Assembly (NCBI GenBank): GCA_963923455.1
Contig: CAWULT010000074.1
Location: 1-23,336, forward strand
From: CAWULT01 sp963923455
Lineage (GTDB): Bacteria > Acidobacteriota > Vicinamibacteria > Vicinamibacterales > UBA2999
Reading direction: 5' to 3'
DNA length: 23,336 bases
Both the position numbers and the translations under genes were made by a program. The notes below the pieces were generated by a model that was not told where the DNA came from, searched no databases, and saw only the letters and a program-made list of their open reading frames with translations. Shown here piece after piece: positions 14,557-22,464 of the stretch (the stretch's first letter is position 1; each line of letters begins with the position of its first letter).

Positions 14557-16590
14557 ATGACGCACATCGTCAGGCGCGGGGTGGCCTTCGCGGTCGCGGT
14601 GACGTTGGGCGCAGTGCTGTGGGCGCAGCAGCCGCAGCCGCCGATCTTCCGCGGCGGCATCAACGTGGTTCGGGTCGACCTCTATGCCACGCGCGACGGC
14701 GGCAGCGTCGACGATCTCACGGCCACCGATGTCGAGGTGTTCGAGGACGGCGTCAAGCAGACCATCGACACCTTCGAGCGCGTCCTGGTGCGTCCGCCGG
14801 TCTCGCAGGAGTTGCGGGCCGAACCGAACACGGTGTCCGAGAGCCGGCAGATGGCGGCCGACCCACGCGCCCGCCTCTTCGTCATCTTCCTCGATACCTA
14901 CCATGCCAGCTTCGGCAACTCGGCGCGCATGCGGCAGCCGCTGCTGCAGTTCGTCGATCGGGTGGTGGGGCAGGACGATCTGATCGGGTTGATGACGCCC
15001 GAGATGTCGGCAGCCGACGTCACCCTGGGTCGACGGACCTCGGTCGTGTCCAAGCTGCTGAGCGACCACACCTGGGGCCGCCGGGCCCGCCTCACGGACA
15101 ACGACCCGATCGAGGACATGTACGAGGCGTGCTACAACGTCGAGGACCGGACGATTGCCGCGGAGATGAAGGCACGCCGCCGCGAGATGCTGGCCCTCGA
15201 CGCGCTCGACGATCTCGTCGTGCACCTCGGTGGCGTGCGCGACGAGCGCAAGGCCGTCCTGGTCGTCAGCGAGGGCTGGCTGGAGTACGGACCCAACCCG
15301 GCGCTGGCGCGGCAGCTCCAGGGCGATCAGGGCCGCATCCCCAGCCCGCCCGGCATCGTCGACCGCGGAACGACCCGGCAGCGCGAATCGGCGATCGGCG
15401 TGAACCGGGACAAGTGCAACGCCGACAGGATGGCGCTCGCCAACCTCGACAACCGGGATCGTCTGCTGCGGACGTCCGAGCGGGCCAATCGCGTCAACGT
15501 GACCTTCTACCCGGTGGGCGCGCAGGGGCTGGCGGTCTTCGACTCGGATATCGGACCGGAGCCGCCTCCACCGCTCGCCCAGGATGCCGCCAGCCTGCGG
15601 AACCGCCAGAACGGGCTGCGGCTGCTGGCCGACGTGACGGACGGCGTGGCCATCGTCAACACGAACAACGTGACGCCGCTGCTCAAGCGTGTCGTGGACG
15701 ACATGTCGTCGTACTACCTGATGACCTATTCGTCCACCAACTCGAAGCTGGACGGCAAGTTCCGGTCGATCAACGTGCGCCTGTCGCGTCCTGGCGTGCA
15801 GGCGCGATTCCGGCGAGGGTATCGCGCGCTCGCGCCGGGCGAAGTCCCCGCGACCATCACTGGAAGCGCCGCTGCTCCAGCGGTACCGACGGTACGGAGC
15901 GCGGTGCTCGGGGCGCTCACCGCGATGGCGTTCAACCCGCGCGCCGAGTTGCGGCTTCGCACGTCGACGTATCCGTTGCCCGCGACGGGGCAGAGCGCCT
16001 TCTGGCTGGTGGGGACGCTGGACGACGCGACGCGCCGGGGCGCCGAGTGGGGCAACGGCGCCACGGTGGACGTGGCGGTGCGCGCGGCCGACGGGCGCCC
16101 GGTGTTCACGACGTCCGTGCCGTTCGGGGCGGACGGCGGGTTTGCCGTGCAGGTGCCGGAGACCGGCGCCCTGGGGCCCGGCGACTATGCGGTGCGGGTG
16201 CGGGCCAAGGGGGGAGCGGGCGCGACCATCGACGAGACGGCGCGCGTCACGGTGGCGGCCGAACCAAGCGCGATTGGCGAACCCGTGGTGTGGCGGCGCC
16301 GGCCGGCGACCGGCATGGTCTTCTTTCGGAGCGCCGACCCGAGGGCGGCACGCACGGATCGGCTGCGCTTCGAGTTCGCGGCCGCCGTGGCGGGCGAGCC
16401 GTCGGCCACGTTGCTCGATCGTGAAGGCAAGCCCATGGCGATTCCGCTGCAGGTCGTGGCGCGCGACGAGGGCGGCGTGCACTGGCTGGCCGTCGACCTG
16501 GTTCTGTCGCCGCTCGCGGCAGGGGATTACGCGCTGGAGGTCAAGGCCGGCGCGGCCGCGCGCACGACGGCGTTCCGCGTCGTGCCATGA
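14557..16590 (+). CDS. VWFA-related domain protein, exported
   Basis: This 677-residue protein has a signal peptide (residues 1-23, ending LWA-Q). Residues 33-80 (INVVRVDLYATRDGGSVDDLTATDVEVFEDG) and the long following region with RLFVIFLDTYHASFGNS (106-122) and RAVVDDMSSYYLMTYS-like text (near 370-390) match the VWFA-related family frequent in Acidobacteriota (TIGR03436 type). The metal-site motif is DTYHAS rather than the canonical DxSxS, as is common in this family. Residues from about 430 on form a beta-rich extension with a second half reading like carbohydrate-binding or Ig-like strands. ATG 14557 is preferred; an in-frame TTG six bases upstream is the only close alternative. The function is unknown, possibly surface binding. 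The next gene starts 32 bases downstream. Confidence 0.87.
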   Translation: MTHIVRRGVAFAVAVTLGAVLWAQQPQPPIFRGGINVVRVDLYATRDGGSVDDLTATDVEVFEDGVKQTIDTFERVLVRPPVSQELRAEPNTVSESRQMAADPRARLFVIFLDTYHASFGNSARMRQPLLQFVDRVVGQDDLIGLMTPEMSAADVTLGRRTSVVSKLLSDHTWGRRARLTDNDPIEDMYEACYNVEDRTIAAEMKARRREMLALDALDDLVVHLGGVRDERKAVLVVSEGWLEYGPNPALARQLQGDQGRIPSPPGIVDRGTTRQRESAIGVNRDKCNADRMALANLDNRDRLLRTSERANRVNVTFYPVGAQGLAVFDSDIGPEPPPPLAQDAASLRNRQNGLRLLADVTDGVAIVNTNNVTPLLKRVVDDMSSYYLMTYSSTNSKLDGKFRSINVRLSRPGVQARFRRGYRALAPGEVPATITGSAAAPAVPTVRSAVLGALTAMAFNPRAELRLRTSTYPLPATGQSAFWLVGTLDDATRRGAEWGNGATVDVAVRAADGRPVFTTSVPFGADGGFAVQVPETGALGPGDYAVRVRAKGGAGATIDETARVTVAAEPSAIGEPVVWRRRPATGMVFFRSADPRAARTDRLRFEFAAAVAGEPSATLLDREGKPMAIPLQVVARDEGGVHWLAVDLVLSPLAAGDYALEVKAGAAARTTAFRVVP

Positions 16591-16622
16591 GGTCCAGGAC
16601 CGAAGGGACAGCCGGAGGGGCG

Positions 16623-17423
16623 ATGACGAAGGGAAGACTGGGGCTCACGCTGGGCGTGGCCGTGCTGATCTCGGTCGGGGTGTCGGCGCAGTGGCTCACG
16701 TACCCGACGCCGGGGACGCCCCGCCTGCCCGACGGGCGGCCGAACCTGGCCGCCCCGGTACCCAGGGCATCGGACGGCAAGCCCGACTTGTCCGGCGTGT
16801 GGGAAATCGTCGGCGACACGGTGATGCCCACCGACGGCCGCGTGCGGTCGAAGTACGTCTACAACATCGCGGCCGACCTGCCGGCCGGGGCGCCGTTCCT
16901 GCCCTGGGCGAAGGCGCTGTGGGACGAGCGGCAGAAGGCGCTGGGCGTGGGGGCCCCGACGGAACGCTGCCTGCCGCACGGCATTCCCGACGCGATGCTG
17001 ACGCGCACCCTGCCGTTCAAGTTCGCCCAGAGCCCGGGCCTGACGATCATCCTGTTCGAGGAGTTCAACAACTGGCGGCAGGTGTTCACCGACGGGCGGC
17101 CGCTTCCGGTCGATCCACAGCCGGCGTGGCTCGGCTACTCGGTCGGACGGTGGGACGGCGACACGTTCGTGATCGAGACGGCGGGGTTCAACGACCAGTC
17201 GTGGCTCGATGCCGGCGGCACCCCGCACACCGACGCGCTGCGCACGACGGAGCGGTTCCGGCGCCTCGACTTCGGACACATGAGCCTCGTCGTGACCTTC
17301 GACGACCCCAAGACGTTCACGCGGCCCTGGTCCGCGACGGTGCAGTTCAACCTGCTGCCGGACACGGATCTGCTCGAGCATCACTGCGACAACGAGAAGT
17401 GGGCGGACCGGGGGCGTCGGTGA
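16623..17423 (+). CDS. secreted acidobacterial-type protein, GRWDxDTxVV family (copy 2)
   Basis: This 266-residue protein is a paralogue of the one at 1614-2423. Signal peptide residues 1-22 (cleavage near VSA-Q23) are followed by QWLTYPTPGTPRL, DGKPDLSGVWE (51-61), NNWRQVFTDGRPLP (149-162), VGRWDGDTFVI (174-184), QSWLDAGGTP (192-201) and TERFRRLDFGHMSLVV (209-224). The last block is also encoded by the fragment at 13279-13325. I chose ATG 16623 because GGAGG at 16614-16618 precedes it and the signal peptide starts there. An earlier ATG at 16587, overlapping the VWFA stop as ATGA, would add twelve residues (MRSRTEGTAGGA) and break the signal peptide layout. The function is unknown. Confidence 0.88.
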   Translation: MTKGRLGLTLGVAVLISVGVSAQWLTYPTPGTPRLPDGRPNLAAPVPRASDGKPDLSGVWEIVGDTVMPTDGRVRSKYVYNIAADLPAGAPFLPWAKALWDERQKALGVGAPTERCLPHGIPDAMLTRTLPFKFAQSPGLTIILFEEFNNWRQVFTDGRPLPVDPQPAWLGYSVGRWDGDTFVIETAGFNDQSWLDAGGTPHTDALRTTERFRRLDFGHMSLVVTFDDPKTFTRPWSATVQFNLLPDTDLLEHHCDNEKWADRGRR

Positions 17424-17430
17424 TCGCGCC

Positions 17431-17451
17431 GGCCCGGCGGGCGTCCGGGCC
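17431..17451. terminator. GC hairpin between convergent genes, possible bidirectional terminator
   Basis: GGCCCGG (17431-17437) and CCGGGCC (17445-17451) pair perfectly around a seven-base loop, within the 55-base gap between stops at 17423 and 17479. A second run of GGGCCC lies at 17465-17470. No T-run follows on either strand. Confidence 0.35.
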
Positions 17452-17478
17452 AGGCCCTCCGGTCGGGCCCGGACAGGC

Positions 17479-18447
17479 CTAGCGCCCGAGCATGTCGTCG
17501 GCGTTACTGAGCCGGCGCAACCGCACGTACGTCTGGCTCCGGATGCCCTGCCGGTTCACGGCCGGCGGGAACGTCAGGTGGAGCTCCTCGCCACGCAGGT
17601 CGAAGAACCGTCGCAGCGTCGTCCCGACGGTGAAGCTTCCGCCCAGGATGTTGTGAAAGATCAGGCCCTGATAGCGCCCGCCCGGGTAGACACCGAGGGA
17701 GGCGTAGTAGCCGAGGTAGTTGCTCTGCTGCCGGGCTTCCGCGTCGGTCGGTTCCCCGGCGGCGAACCGGGTCCGGTTCCGCGTGGGGAAGTGCACGCCC
17801 ACGAAGCCGGCCGGCGTGTAGACGATGACGCTGGGGTCGCGGGTGATATCGGTGAGCACCTCGCCGGTGTCCGCGCGCTTCTGGCCTTCCACTTCGTGAC
17901 GCCAGAAACCGAGCGCGGCGCGCACCTCCCGGGGCAGGCCGGCCATCGTGGGCACACGCTGCCAGACCCGGCGGCTGACGCCAAGTGTGTGGAGCTCCGA
18001 CGCCTGGGACGTGGTGGTGAGGCGATCCTGATCGTCGGGAACGGATTCGACGGCGAACGTGCGGCTGAACTTCGCGCCAGTCTGGTTGGCGCTGCGGCCG
18101 GCGAAGGCCTCGAAGGTGATGCGTCCGGCCCCGCGGTCGGCCTCGTAGCGTCCCCATGACCCGACCGAGCGGTGGAACCCGAGTTGCGCCTCTGACAGGT
18201 CCTTGGCCAGCCCCGCCGGCACCGCGCGGTCGACGAGCTCGAAGTAGTGTCCGGCCCTGTCGAACACGAGCAGGCCTCGAGCGTTCGGGGCCGGTGTCGG
18301 CTGGGCGCGGTCGGCGTTCAGCAGTTCGGACGTCAACAGCCACGTCCCGACCAGTTGCGGCTCACGGGATTGCGCCTGCGGAGCGGGTCGGCTCGACCCC
18401 ACCCCGAGCACCACCACGACGACGACGGCGAACGCAGCTCTTCTCAT
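17479..18447 (-). CDS. secreted tandem lipocalin-like protein
   Basis: This 322-residue protein has a signal peptide (MRRAAFAVVVVVVLGVGSSRP, cleavage near AQA-Q or just before SREPQ). QLVGTWLLTSE (31-41) with GLLVFDRAGHYFEL is the start of a lipocalin-like (PF13924-type) barrel. A second, similar unit starts near residue 183 with ALGFWRHEVE, then SVIVYTPAGFVGVHF and NYLGYYASLGVY. Such proteins may bind small hydrophobic ligands, but this is family knowledge and no ligand is visible. ATG 18447 is chosen because it places the signal peptide correctly; the upstream in-frame extension to 18540 is rich in Arg/Pro and unlike coding sequence. It is preceded on the same strand by the membrane-protein gene, 108 bases away. 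Confidence 0.82.
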   Translation of the reverse strand: MRRAAFAVVVVVVLGVGSSRPAPQAQSREPQLVGTWLLTSELLNADRAQPTPAPNARGLLVFDRAGHYFELVDRAVPAGLAKDLSEAQLGFHRSVGSWGRYEADRGAGRITFEAFAGRSANQTGAKFSRTFAVESVPDDQDRLTTTSQASELHTLGVSRRVWQRVPTMAGLPREVRAALGFWRHEVEGQKRADTGEVLTDITRDPSVIVYTPAGFVGVHFPTRNRTRFAAGEPTDAEARQQSNYLGYYASLGVYPGGRYQGLIFHNILGGSFTVGTTLRRFFDLRGEELHLTFPPAVNRQGIRSQTYVRLRRLSNADDMLGR

Positions 18448-18555
18448 GTGCACCCGCGACGGATTGTATCGCGCCCGTATCCGCGATTCCCCGGGGAAAG
18501 TCGCCGTGATCCGGACCGGGGGGCGAGCGCCCGGTGCCACCCCGCTGAGACGGAC

Positions 18556-19164
18556 TCACGGGCGGCGCACGAGCCCTCGTACGGCGTGGCCCGCCAGGCC
18601 GCCCACGCCTGCCAGCAGGGTGCCCGCCAGCGTGGCGGCGGTCCAAAGGTGCAGCAGATCCCGGAGCGTGGCCCAGGTGAGGCCGATCTTGAAGAGTTGC
18701 GGCTGGCCGATGGCGAGCCCCACGACGTAGGCCACCTGCACGCCGGCCGTCACGAGCGCCGAGGCGACGAAACCCGCGACCGCGCCCGCCCATCCCGTGC
18801 GGCCGCGCCATCCAAGGGCCGCGCCAGCTGCGAGCAGGCCCACGGCCGGCCACGAACTCTGCAGCCATCGCGCCACGCCGGCATCGCCGGGCCAGGAGAC
18901 GCGGAGGCCATCGCCGGCCAGGAACGACAGCAGCACGAAGAGCGCGGGCAGGCGAACGGCCGGCCACCCGTACTCGCGCACTTCCCCCCGAAGCCAACGG
19001 CGGGCATGCCCGCGTCCGCTCGCTCGCGCGGTCTCGCGAAACCGTTCGAGCACGCTGGCGACGATAGCGTCGCGCTGCGACGCAGGGAGCAGTGCGCGCA
19101 GGATCCAGAGGGTCCAGGGAGGCGGGATGGCCGCCGCCTCGTCAACCGGGGAATCACGCCTCAT
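18556..19164 (-). CDS. membrane protein with permease-prefix-like N-terminus
   Basis: This 202-residue protein begins with a soluble stretch, PPPWTLWILRALLPASQRDAIVASVLERFRE (14-44), which resembles the permease prefix domain found ahead of acidobacterial MacB/FtsX-like (ADOP) permeases. It then has four to five membrane spans (about 71-89, 106-119, 127-152, 174-195). No FtsX/MacB permease domain follows, and no PadR regulator, the usual partner, is seen next to it. The function is unknown. ATG 19164 has a weak ribosome site, so the exact start is uncertain; the frame and codon use are convincing. Confidence 0.72.
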   Translation of the reverse strand: MRRDSPVDEAAAIPPPWTLWILRALLPASQRDAIVASVLERFRETARASGRGHARRWLRGEVREYGWPAVRLPALFVLLSFLAGDGLRVSWPGDAGVARWLQSSWPAVGLLAAGAALGWRGRTGWAGAVAGFVASALVTAGVQVAYVVGLAIGQPQLFKIGLTWATLRDLLHLWTAATLAGTLLAGVGGLAGHAVRGLVRRP

Positions 19165-19436
19165 CGTCAGTGTCGGGACGATCGGATCGGCGGGGGCACG
19201 CGTCGAATCCCGTCAACCCGTTCGGCCGTACCCGGCATCATACCGGCTCGGACGAACCCGACCTCGCCATCGTGCCCGCGACGACGAGCGCGCACGTTCA
19301 GTGCCCGGGGTGTACCCGACGACGGTTTCGAGCCAGGCAGCCCCTGGTGTCGACCGGGTGCGACAATCCGGTCCGTGACGGTCGACGCCGCCGCGATCGA
19401 ACTGCCTCCTCGTCGGTCGGGAGCGTGGTCGACGAC
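19165..19436. other. intergenic region with no recognised gene
   Basis: These 272 bases lie between the minus-strand membrane gene and coding-like sequence on the plus strand. Codon use in every frame looks mixed. GACAAT at 19362-19367 resembles a -10 box and lies eight bases before GTG 19375, whose first eight codons (VTVDAAAI) have G or C in the third position. That frame loses coding character by about 19410, and the coding-like frame resumes at 19425 in a different register. This could be the true, frameshifted start of the next feature. Confidence 0.4.
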
Positions 19437-19769
19437 GTGCGCGTCCGGTCGCTGCCGCTCGACACGCGGAAGGTCATGGCGAAGCGCGACGAACTGGCCC
19501 GACTGGCCACGATCGTTCCGAAGACGCTCGCCGAGTTCGTCGCGCGCCTCGGGCCGCCGCTGAAGGCGCAGGTGATGGAGGTCGCGGCCACCAGGATCTC
19601 TCGAGAGGACTACCACGAGGCCTGTGAATACGAAATGCGCTTCGGCCCGGTTACGGCGGGCAGCTTCGAGCCGCCGCCGATGGGCGTCGACGAAGAACTC
19701 GAGTGCGGCTGGGCGCGGCAGCACGTACACTATCGCCGTTTCCGTCAGGAGGCGACCTCGAGGGGGGCG
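19437..19769 (+). pseudogene. coding-like stretch in frame with the Tat amidohydrolase; unknown fragment
   Basis: The frame from about 19425 to 19769 has almost uniformly G/C third codon positions, as in the real genes here, and encodes about 110 residues including MAKRDELARLATIVPKTL, SREDYHEACEYEMRFG and MGVDEELECGWARQ. I do not recognise it. It has no stop of its own: it runs in frame into the amidohydrolase at 19770, which has its own ribosome site and twin-arginine signal. Possible readings are a small gene that lost its stop or was frameshifted, an N-terminal fusion (candidate starts GTG 19437 or ATG 19476, both poorly led), or a remnant of a deleted gene. The boundary given is approximate. 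Confidence 0.4.
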
Positions 19770-20852
19770 ATGGACACGGTAGCCAATCCCGCACGGCGTC
19801 AGTGGCTGAAGCACGTGGCGGCCCTCGGGGCGGTCGCGTCGTTGCCCCCGGTGCGCGCGCTCGACGCCCAGGTGCCTGCGAACGGGCGGCGGCTCGACCT
19901 GCACCACCACTTCGGGTCGCCGCGGTGGATCAAGCGGGTCGTCGAGGTCAAGCGGCAAGGGTGGCAGCAGTTCGAGACGTACACGCCGGCTGCTGCCCTG
20001 GCGGCCATGGATGCGGCCGGTGTCTCGACGGCCTTCCTGTCGTGCACCGAGCCCGGGGTCTGGTTCGGCGACGACTTCTCCAGGGAGCGCCAGGAAGCCA
20101 TCAGCCTGTCGCGAGACATGAACGAGTACGGCGCGCGGATGGTGCGCGACCATCGCGGTCGCTTCGGCCTCTTCGCCGTGCTGCCGTTGCCCGACATCGA
20201 CGCCAGCCTGAAGGAGCTCGAGTACGCGTTCGACACGCTGAAGGCGGACGGCGTCGGCCTGTTGACGAGCTACGGCACCATCTGGCTCGGCGACCCGTCA
20301 TTACAGCCGGTGTTCGACGAACTGAACCGGCGCAACGCCATCGTCTACACGCATCCGACGGACGCGAGCTGCTGCCATGCGCTCCTGCCGAACACGAGCC
20401 CGGCGACCGTCGAGTGGCAGACCGACACTGCGAGGGCCATCTTCAACGTCATCAACGACACGGGCGGGAGACCGAGCATGGCGACGCGTTGTCCGAACAT
20501 CCGCTTCATCTGGTCGCACGGGGGCGGCACGCTGATCGGGTTGATGAACCGGTTCCTGGGCTACGGCAACCTGTCCCCCCAGGACCTGAGCCGCCCCGCC
20601 GCGCCCGACTCGAGGCTCCATCACCTGCGGCGCTTCTACTACGACACGGCCCAGGCCACCAACTTCCTGCAGCTGGGGGCGCTGAAGGGGCTCGTGGGCG
20701 CGCGGCAGATCGTGTTCGGCGCGGACTATCCCTACAGCACCATCCTCAACCACGTCGAGCAGCTGCGGGCGGCGGGATTGAGCGCGGATGAACTGGCCGG
20801 CATCGATCGCGAGAACGCGCTGCGGATTCTGCCGAGGTATCGCGATGCCTGA
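19770..20852 (+). CDS. Tat-exported amidohydrolase, ACMSD / 6-methylsalicylate decarboxylase-like
   Basis: This 360-residue protein is of the amidohydrolase-2 family (PF04909). PARRQWLKHVAALGAVASLP (7-26) is a twin-arginine export signal. RLDLHHHFGSP (41-51) carries the HxH metal ligands (His45, His47). YTHPTDASCC (193-202) has His195, FIWSHGGGTL (247-256) has His250 and FGADYPYS (316-323) has the catalytic-type Asp319, so the metal site is complete. The pattern fits non-oxidative decarboxylases of ring acids (ACMSD, gamma-resorcylate and 6-methylsalicylate decarboxylases) better than hydrolases, but substrate assignment is inference. ATG 19770 follows GAGGGGGG. Its stop overlaps the start of the FAD hydroxylase gene, suggesting joint action on an aromatic acid. 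Confidence 0.88.
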   Translation: MDTVANPARRQWLKHVAALGAVASLPPVRALDAQVPANGRRLDLHHHFGSPRWIKRVVEVKRQGWQQFETYTPAAALAAMDAAGVSTAFLSCTEPGVWFGDDFSRERQEAISLSRDMNEYGARMVRDHRGRFGLFAVLPLPDIDASLKELEYAFDTLKADGVGLLTSYGTIWLGDPSLQPVFDELNRRNAIVYTHPTDASCCHALLPNTSPATVEWQTDTARAIFNVINDTGGRPSMATRCPNIRFIWSHGGGTLIGLMNRFLGYGNLSPQDLSRPAAPDSRLHHLRRFYYDTAQATNFLQLGALKGLVGARQIVFGADYPYSTILNHVEQLRAAGLSADELAGIDRENALRILPRYRDA

Positions 20853-22392
20853 GCGGCCGGCCACCGCTGAGCCGGAGGTGCTCGTCGTCGGCGCCGGGGC
20901 CGCGGGTACGCTGCTCGGCCTCGAGCTCGCGCGTCACGGTATCGAGGCGCGTGTCGTCGATCGCCTGCCAGGCCCGTCGCCGTACTCGCGCGCGATCACC
21001 GTGCACGCGCGCATGCTCGAGATCTTCGAGCAGATCGACCCCGAACTGGTCGCCACGTACCTGGCGCGGGGCAACCAGAGCCCCGGCTACGTGATGCACT
21101 ACGTGACGGCCGAGGGCACACGCCACGTCGTGCGCCCCGGTCTCGACTTCCGGGCGCTGCCGTCGCGCTATCAGTTCCTGCTCGTCAACAGTCAGCGCGA
21201 GACCGAGCGGGTGCTGCGCGAGTACTGGCGCGAGCGGTTCGGGCGCGGGCCGGAGTGGGGCGTGGCGTGCACCGCGGTGCGCCAGGATGGTGACCAGGCC
21301 GTCGCGACGCTCGAGCACATGGATGGCCGGTACGAGCAGGTGCGCTGCCGCTACGTCGTGGCGTGCGACGGCGTCAGCTCGCGGATTCGCCAGCAGCTCG
21401 GCCTCACACAGGAGGGCAGCGACTACGCGACGACGGTGCTCCAGAACCTCGACGTCGAGCTCGTCGGCTTCCCCGACGATCCGGCGTGGATGCACTACTG
21501 CATGGGGCCCGGGCACTTCGTCATGGTCGCGAAATTGCCGGGCACGTTCACGCGGCTGCTGATGAGCCAGCCCTCGGACAAGGCGGACGCTGCCGAAACG
21601 CCGCACCACGTGTTCGGCGGGATTCTGGCCCAGCACTTCGACGGGGTGCGGTTCGGCGAGACCGAGTGGCACTCACGCTGGGGGTCGGTCATCCGGCTCG
21701 CCCACACCTATCGCCGCGGGCCCGTGTTCCTCGCCGGCGACGCGGCGCACACCCATTCGACGGCCGGCGGGCAGGGCATGAACTGCTGCATGCAGGACGC
21801 GTGGAACCTCGGGTGGAAGCTCGCCTACGTGCTCCGGGGCCTCGCGCCGGAGAGGCTGCTCGACACCTACGAGCGCGAGCGCAAGCCGATCGGCGCGCAG
21901 GTGATCGGGGCGGCATCGGCCATCCACGAGCTCTTCATGGCGGGTCGCAACAGCGGGCCCGAGGGTCTTGCGACGTTGCGAGAGTCCGGCTTCCTGACGG
22001 AGCTCGTCGACAAGGTGTCCGGGCTTGCGTATCACTATCGCGGCGAAGGCGCGAAGGGGCGTGTGCTGCCCGAGGCGGGCGATCGCATGCCGAACGTGTC
22101 GCTCGCGGGCGGTGGGTGGCTTGCGGACCTGCAGCGCCACACGCGCTTCACGCTGTTCGTCGCGCTGCCGGACGACGCGCCCGGCAGCACGCTCGCGGCC
22201 TGGATCGACGCGGTGGCCGACCGCTACCGCGCAAGCCTGGCGACTCAGGTCGTGCCCCGTGCCCCAGCGGCGCTCACGAGCGACTCCGGCGCCGAGTGCT
22301 ATCTGGTCAGGCCCGACGGCTACGTGGCGGCGCGCGCGCCAGTGGGCGACGTCGCCACGGTCGAGCGCAGCCTGCGCGAGTGGTTGCGCTGA
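20845..22392 (+). CDS. FAD-dependent aromatic hydroxylase (PheA/TfdB/MhpA type)
   Basis: This 515-residue flavoprotein monooxygenase (PF01494) would hydroxylate an aromatic ring using NAD(P)H and O2. The N-terminal dinucleotide fold is VLVVGAGAAGTLLGLELA (12-29), ending with the acidic residue in VVDR (37-40). The DG motif is VVACDGVSSRIR (171-182), and the GD motif is GPVFLAGDAAHTHSTAGGQGMN (292-313, with Asp299). Residues about 405-515 are the thioredoxin-like C-terminal domain of phenol-hydroxylase-type enzymes (RVLPEAGDRMPN onward). No signal peptide is seen, so it is cytoplasmic. ATG 20845 overlaps the upstream amidohydrolase by eight bases and has GAGG at 20834-20837. The substrate is probably a phenol or hydroxy-aromatic acid; 3-(3-hydroxyphenyl)propionate hydroxylase (MhpA) is one alternative. 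Confidence 0.93.
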   Translation: MPERPATAEPEVLVVGAGAAGTLLGLELARHGIEARVVDRLPGPSPYSRAITVHARMLEIFEQIDPELVATYLARGNQSPGYVMHYVTAEGTRHVVRPGLDFRALPSRYQFLLVNSQRETERVLREYWRERFGRGPEWGVACTAVRQDGDQAVATLEHMDGRYEQVRCRYVVACDGVSSRIRQQLGLTQEGSDYATTVLQNLDVELVGFPDDPAWMHYCMGPGHFVMVAKLPGTFTRLLMSQPSDKADAAETPHHVFGGILAQHFDGVRFGETEWHSRWGSVIRLAHTYRRGPVFLAGDAAHTHSTAGGQGMNCCMQDAWNLGWKLAYVLRGLAPERLLDTYERERKPIGAQVIGAASAIHELFMAGRNSGPEGLATLRESGFLTELVDKVSGLAYHYRGEGAKGRVLPEAGDRMPNVSLAGGGWLADLQRHTRFTLFVALPDDAPGSTLAAWIDAVADRYRASLATQVVPRAPAALTSDSGAECYLVRPDGYVAARAPVGDVATVERSLREWLR

Positions 22393-22464
22393 GGGCGGAC
22401 GACCGCGCCCGGCGGCATTCGCGTCCGTGCGCCGACGGCGCGGCGACACATCCCCCAGGGGCAG

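Noticed and set aside
14404..16482. 692-codon minus-strand open frame opposite the VWFA-related gene
   Set aside because: It is rich in Arg, His and Val with no start signal or recognisable domain, and the plus-strand gene explains the region.
19190..19225. tRNA-like TCGAATCCC near 19202
   Set aside because: Flanking bases do not form a T-stem and there is no anticodon or acceptor pairing.
22393..22464. GCGCC/GGCGC hairpin between convergent genes
   Set aside because: A five-base stem with a three-base loop and no T-run is expected by chance in this GC-rich DNA.
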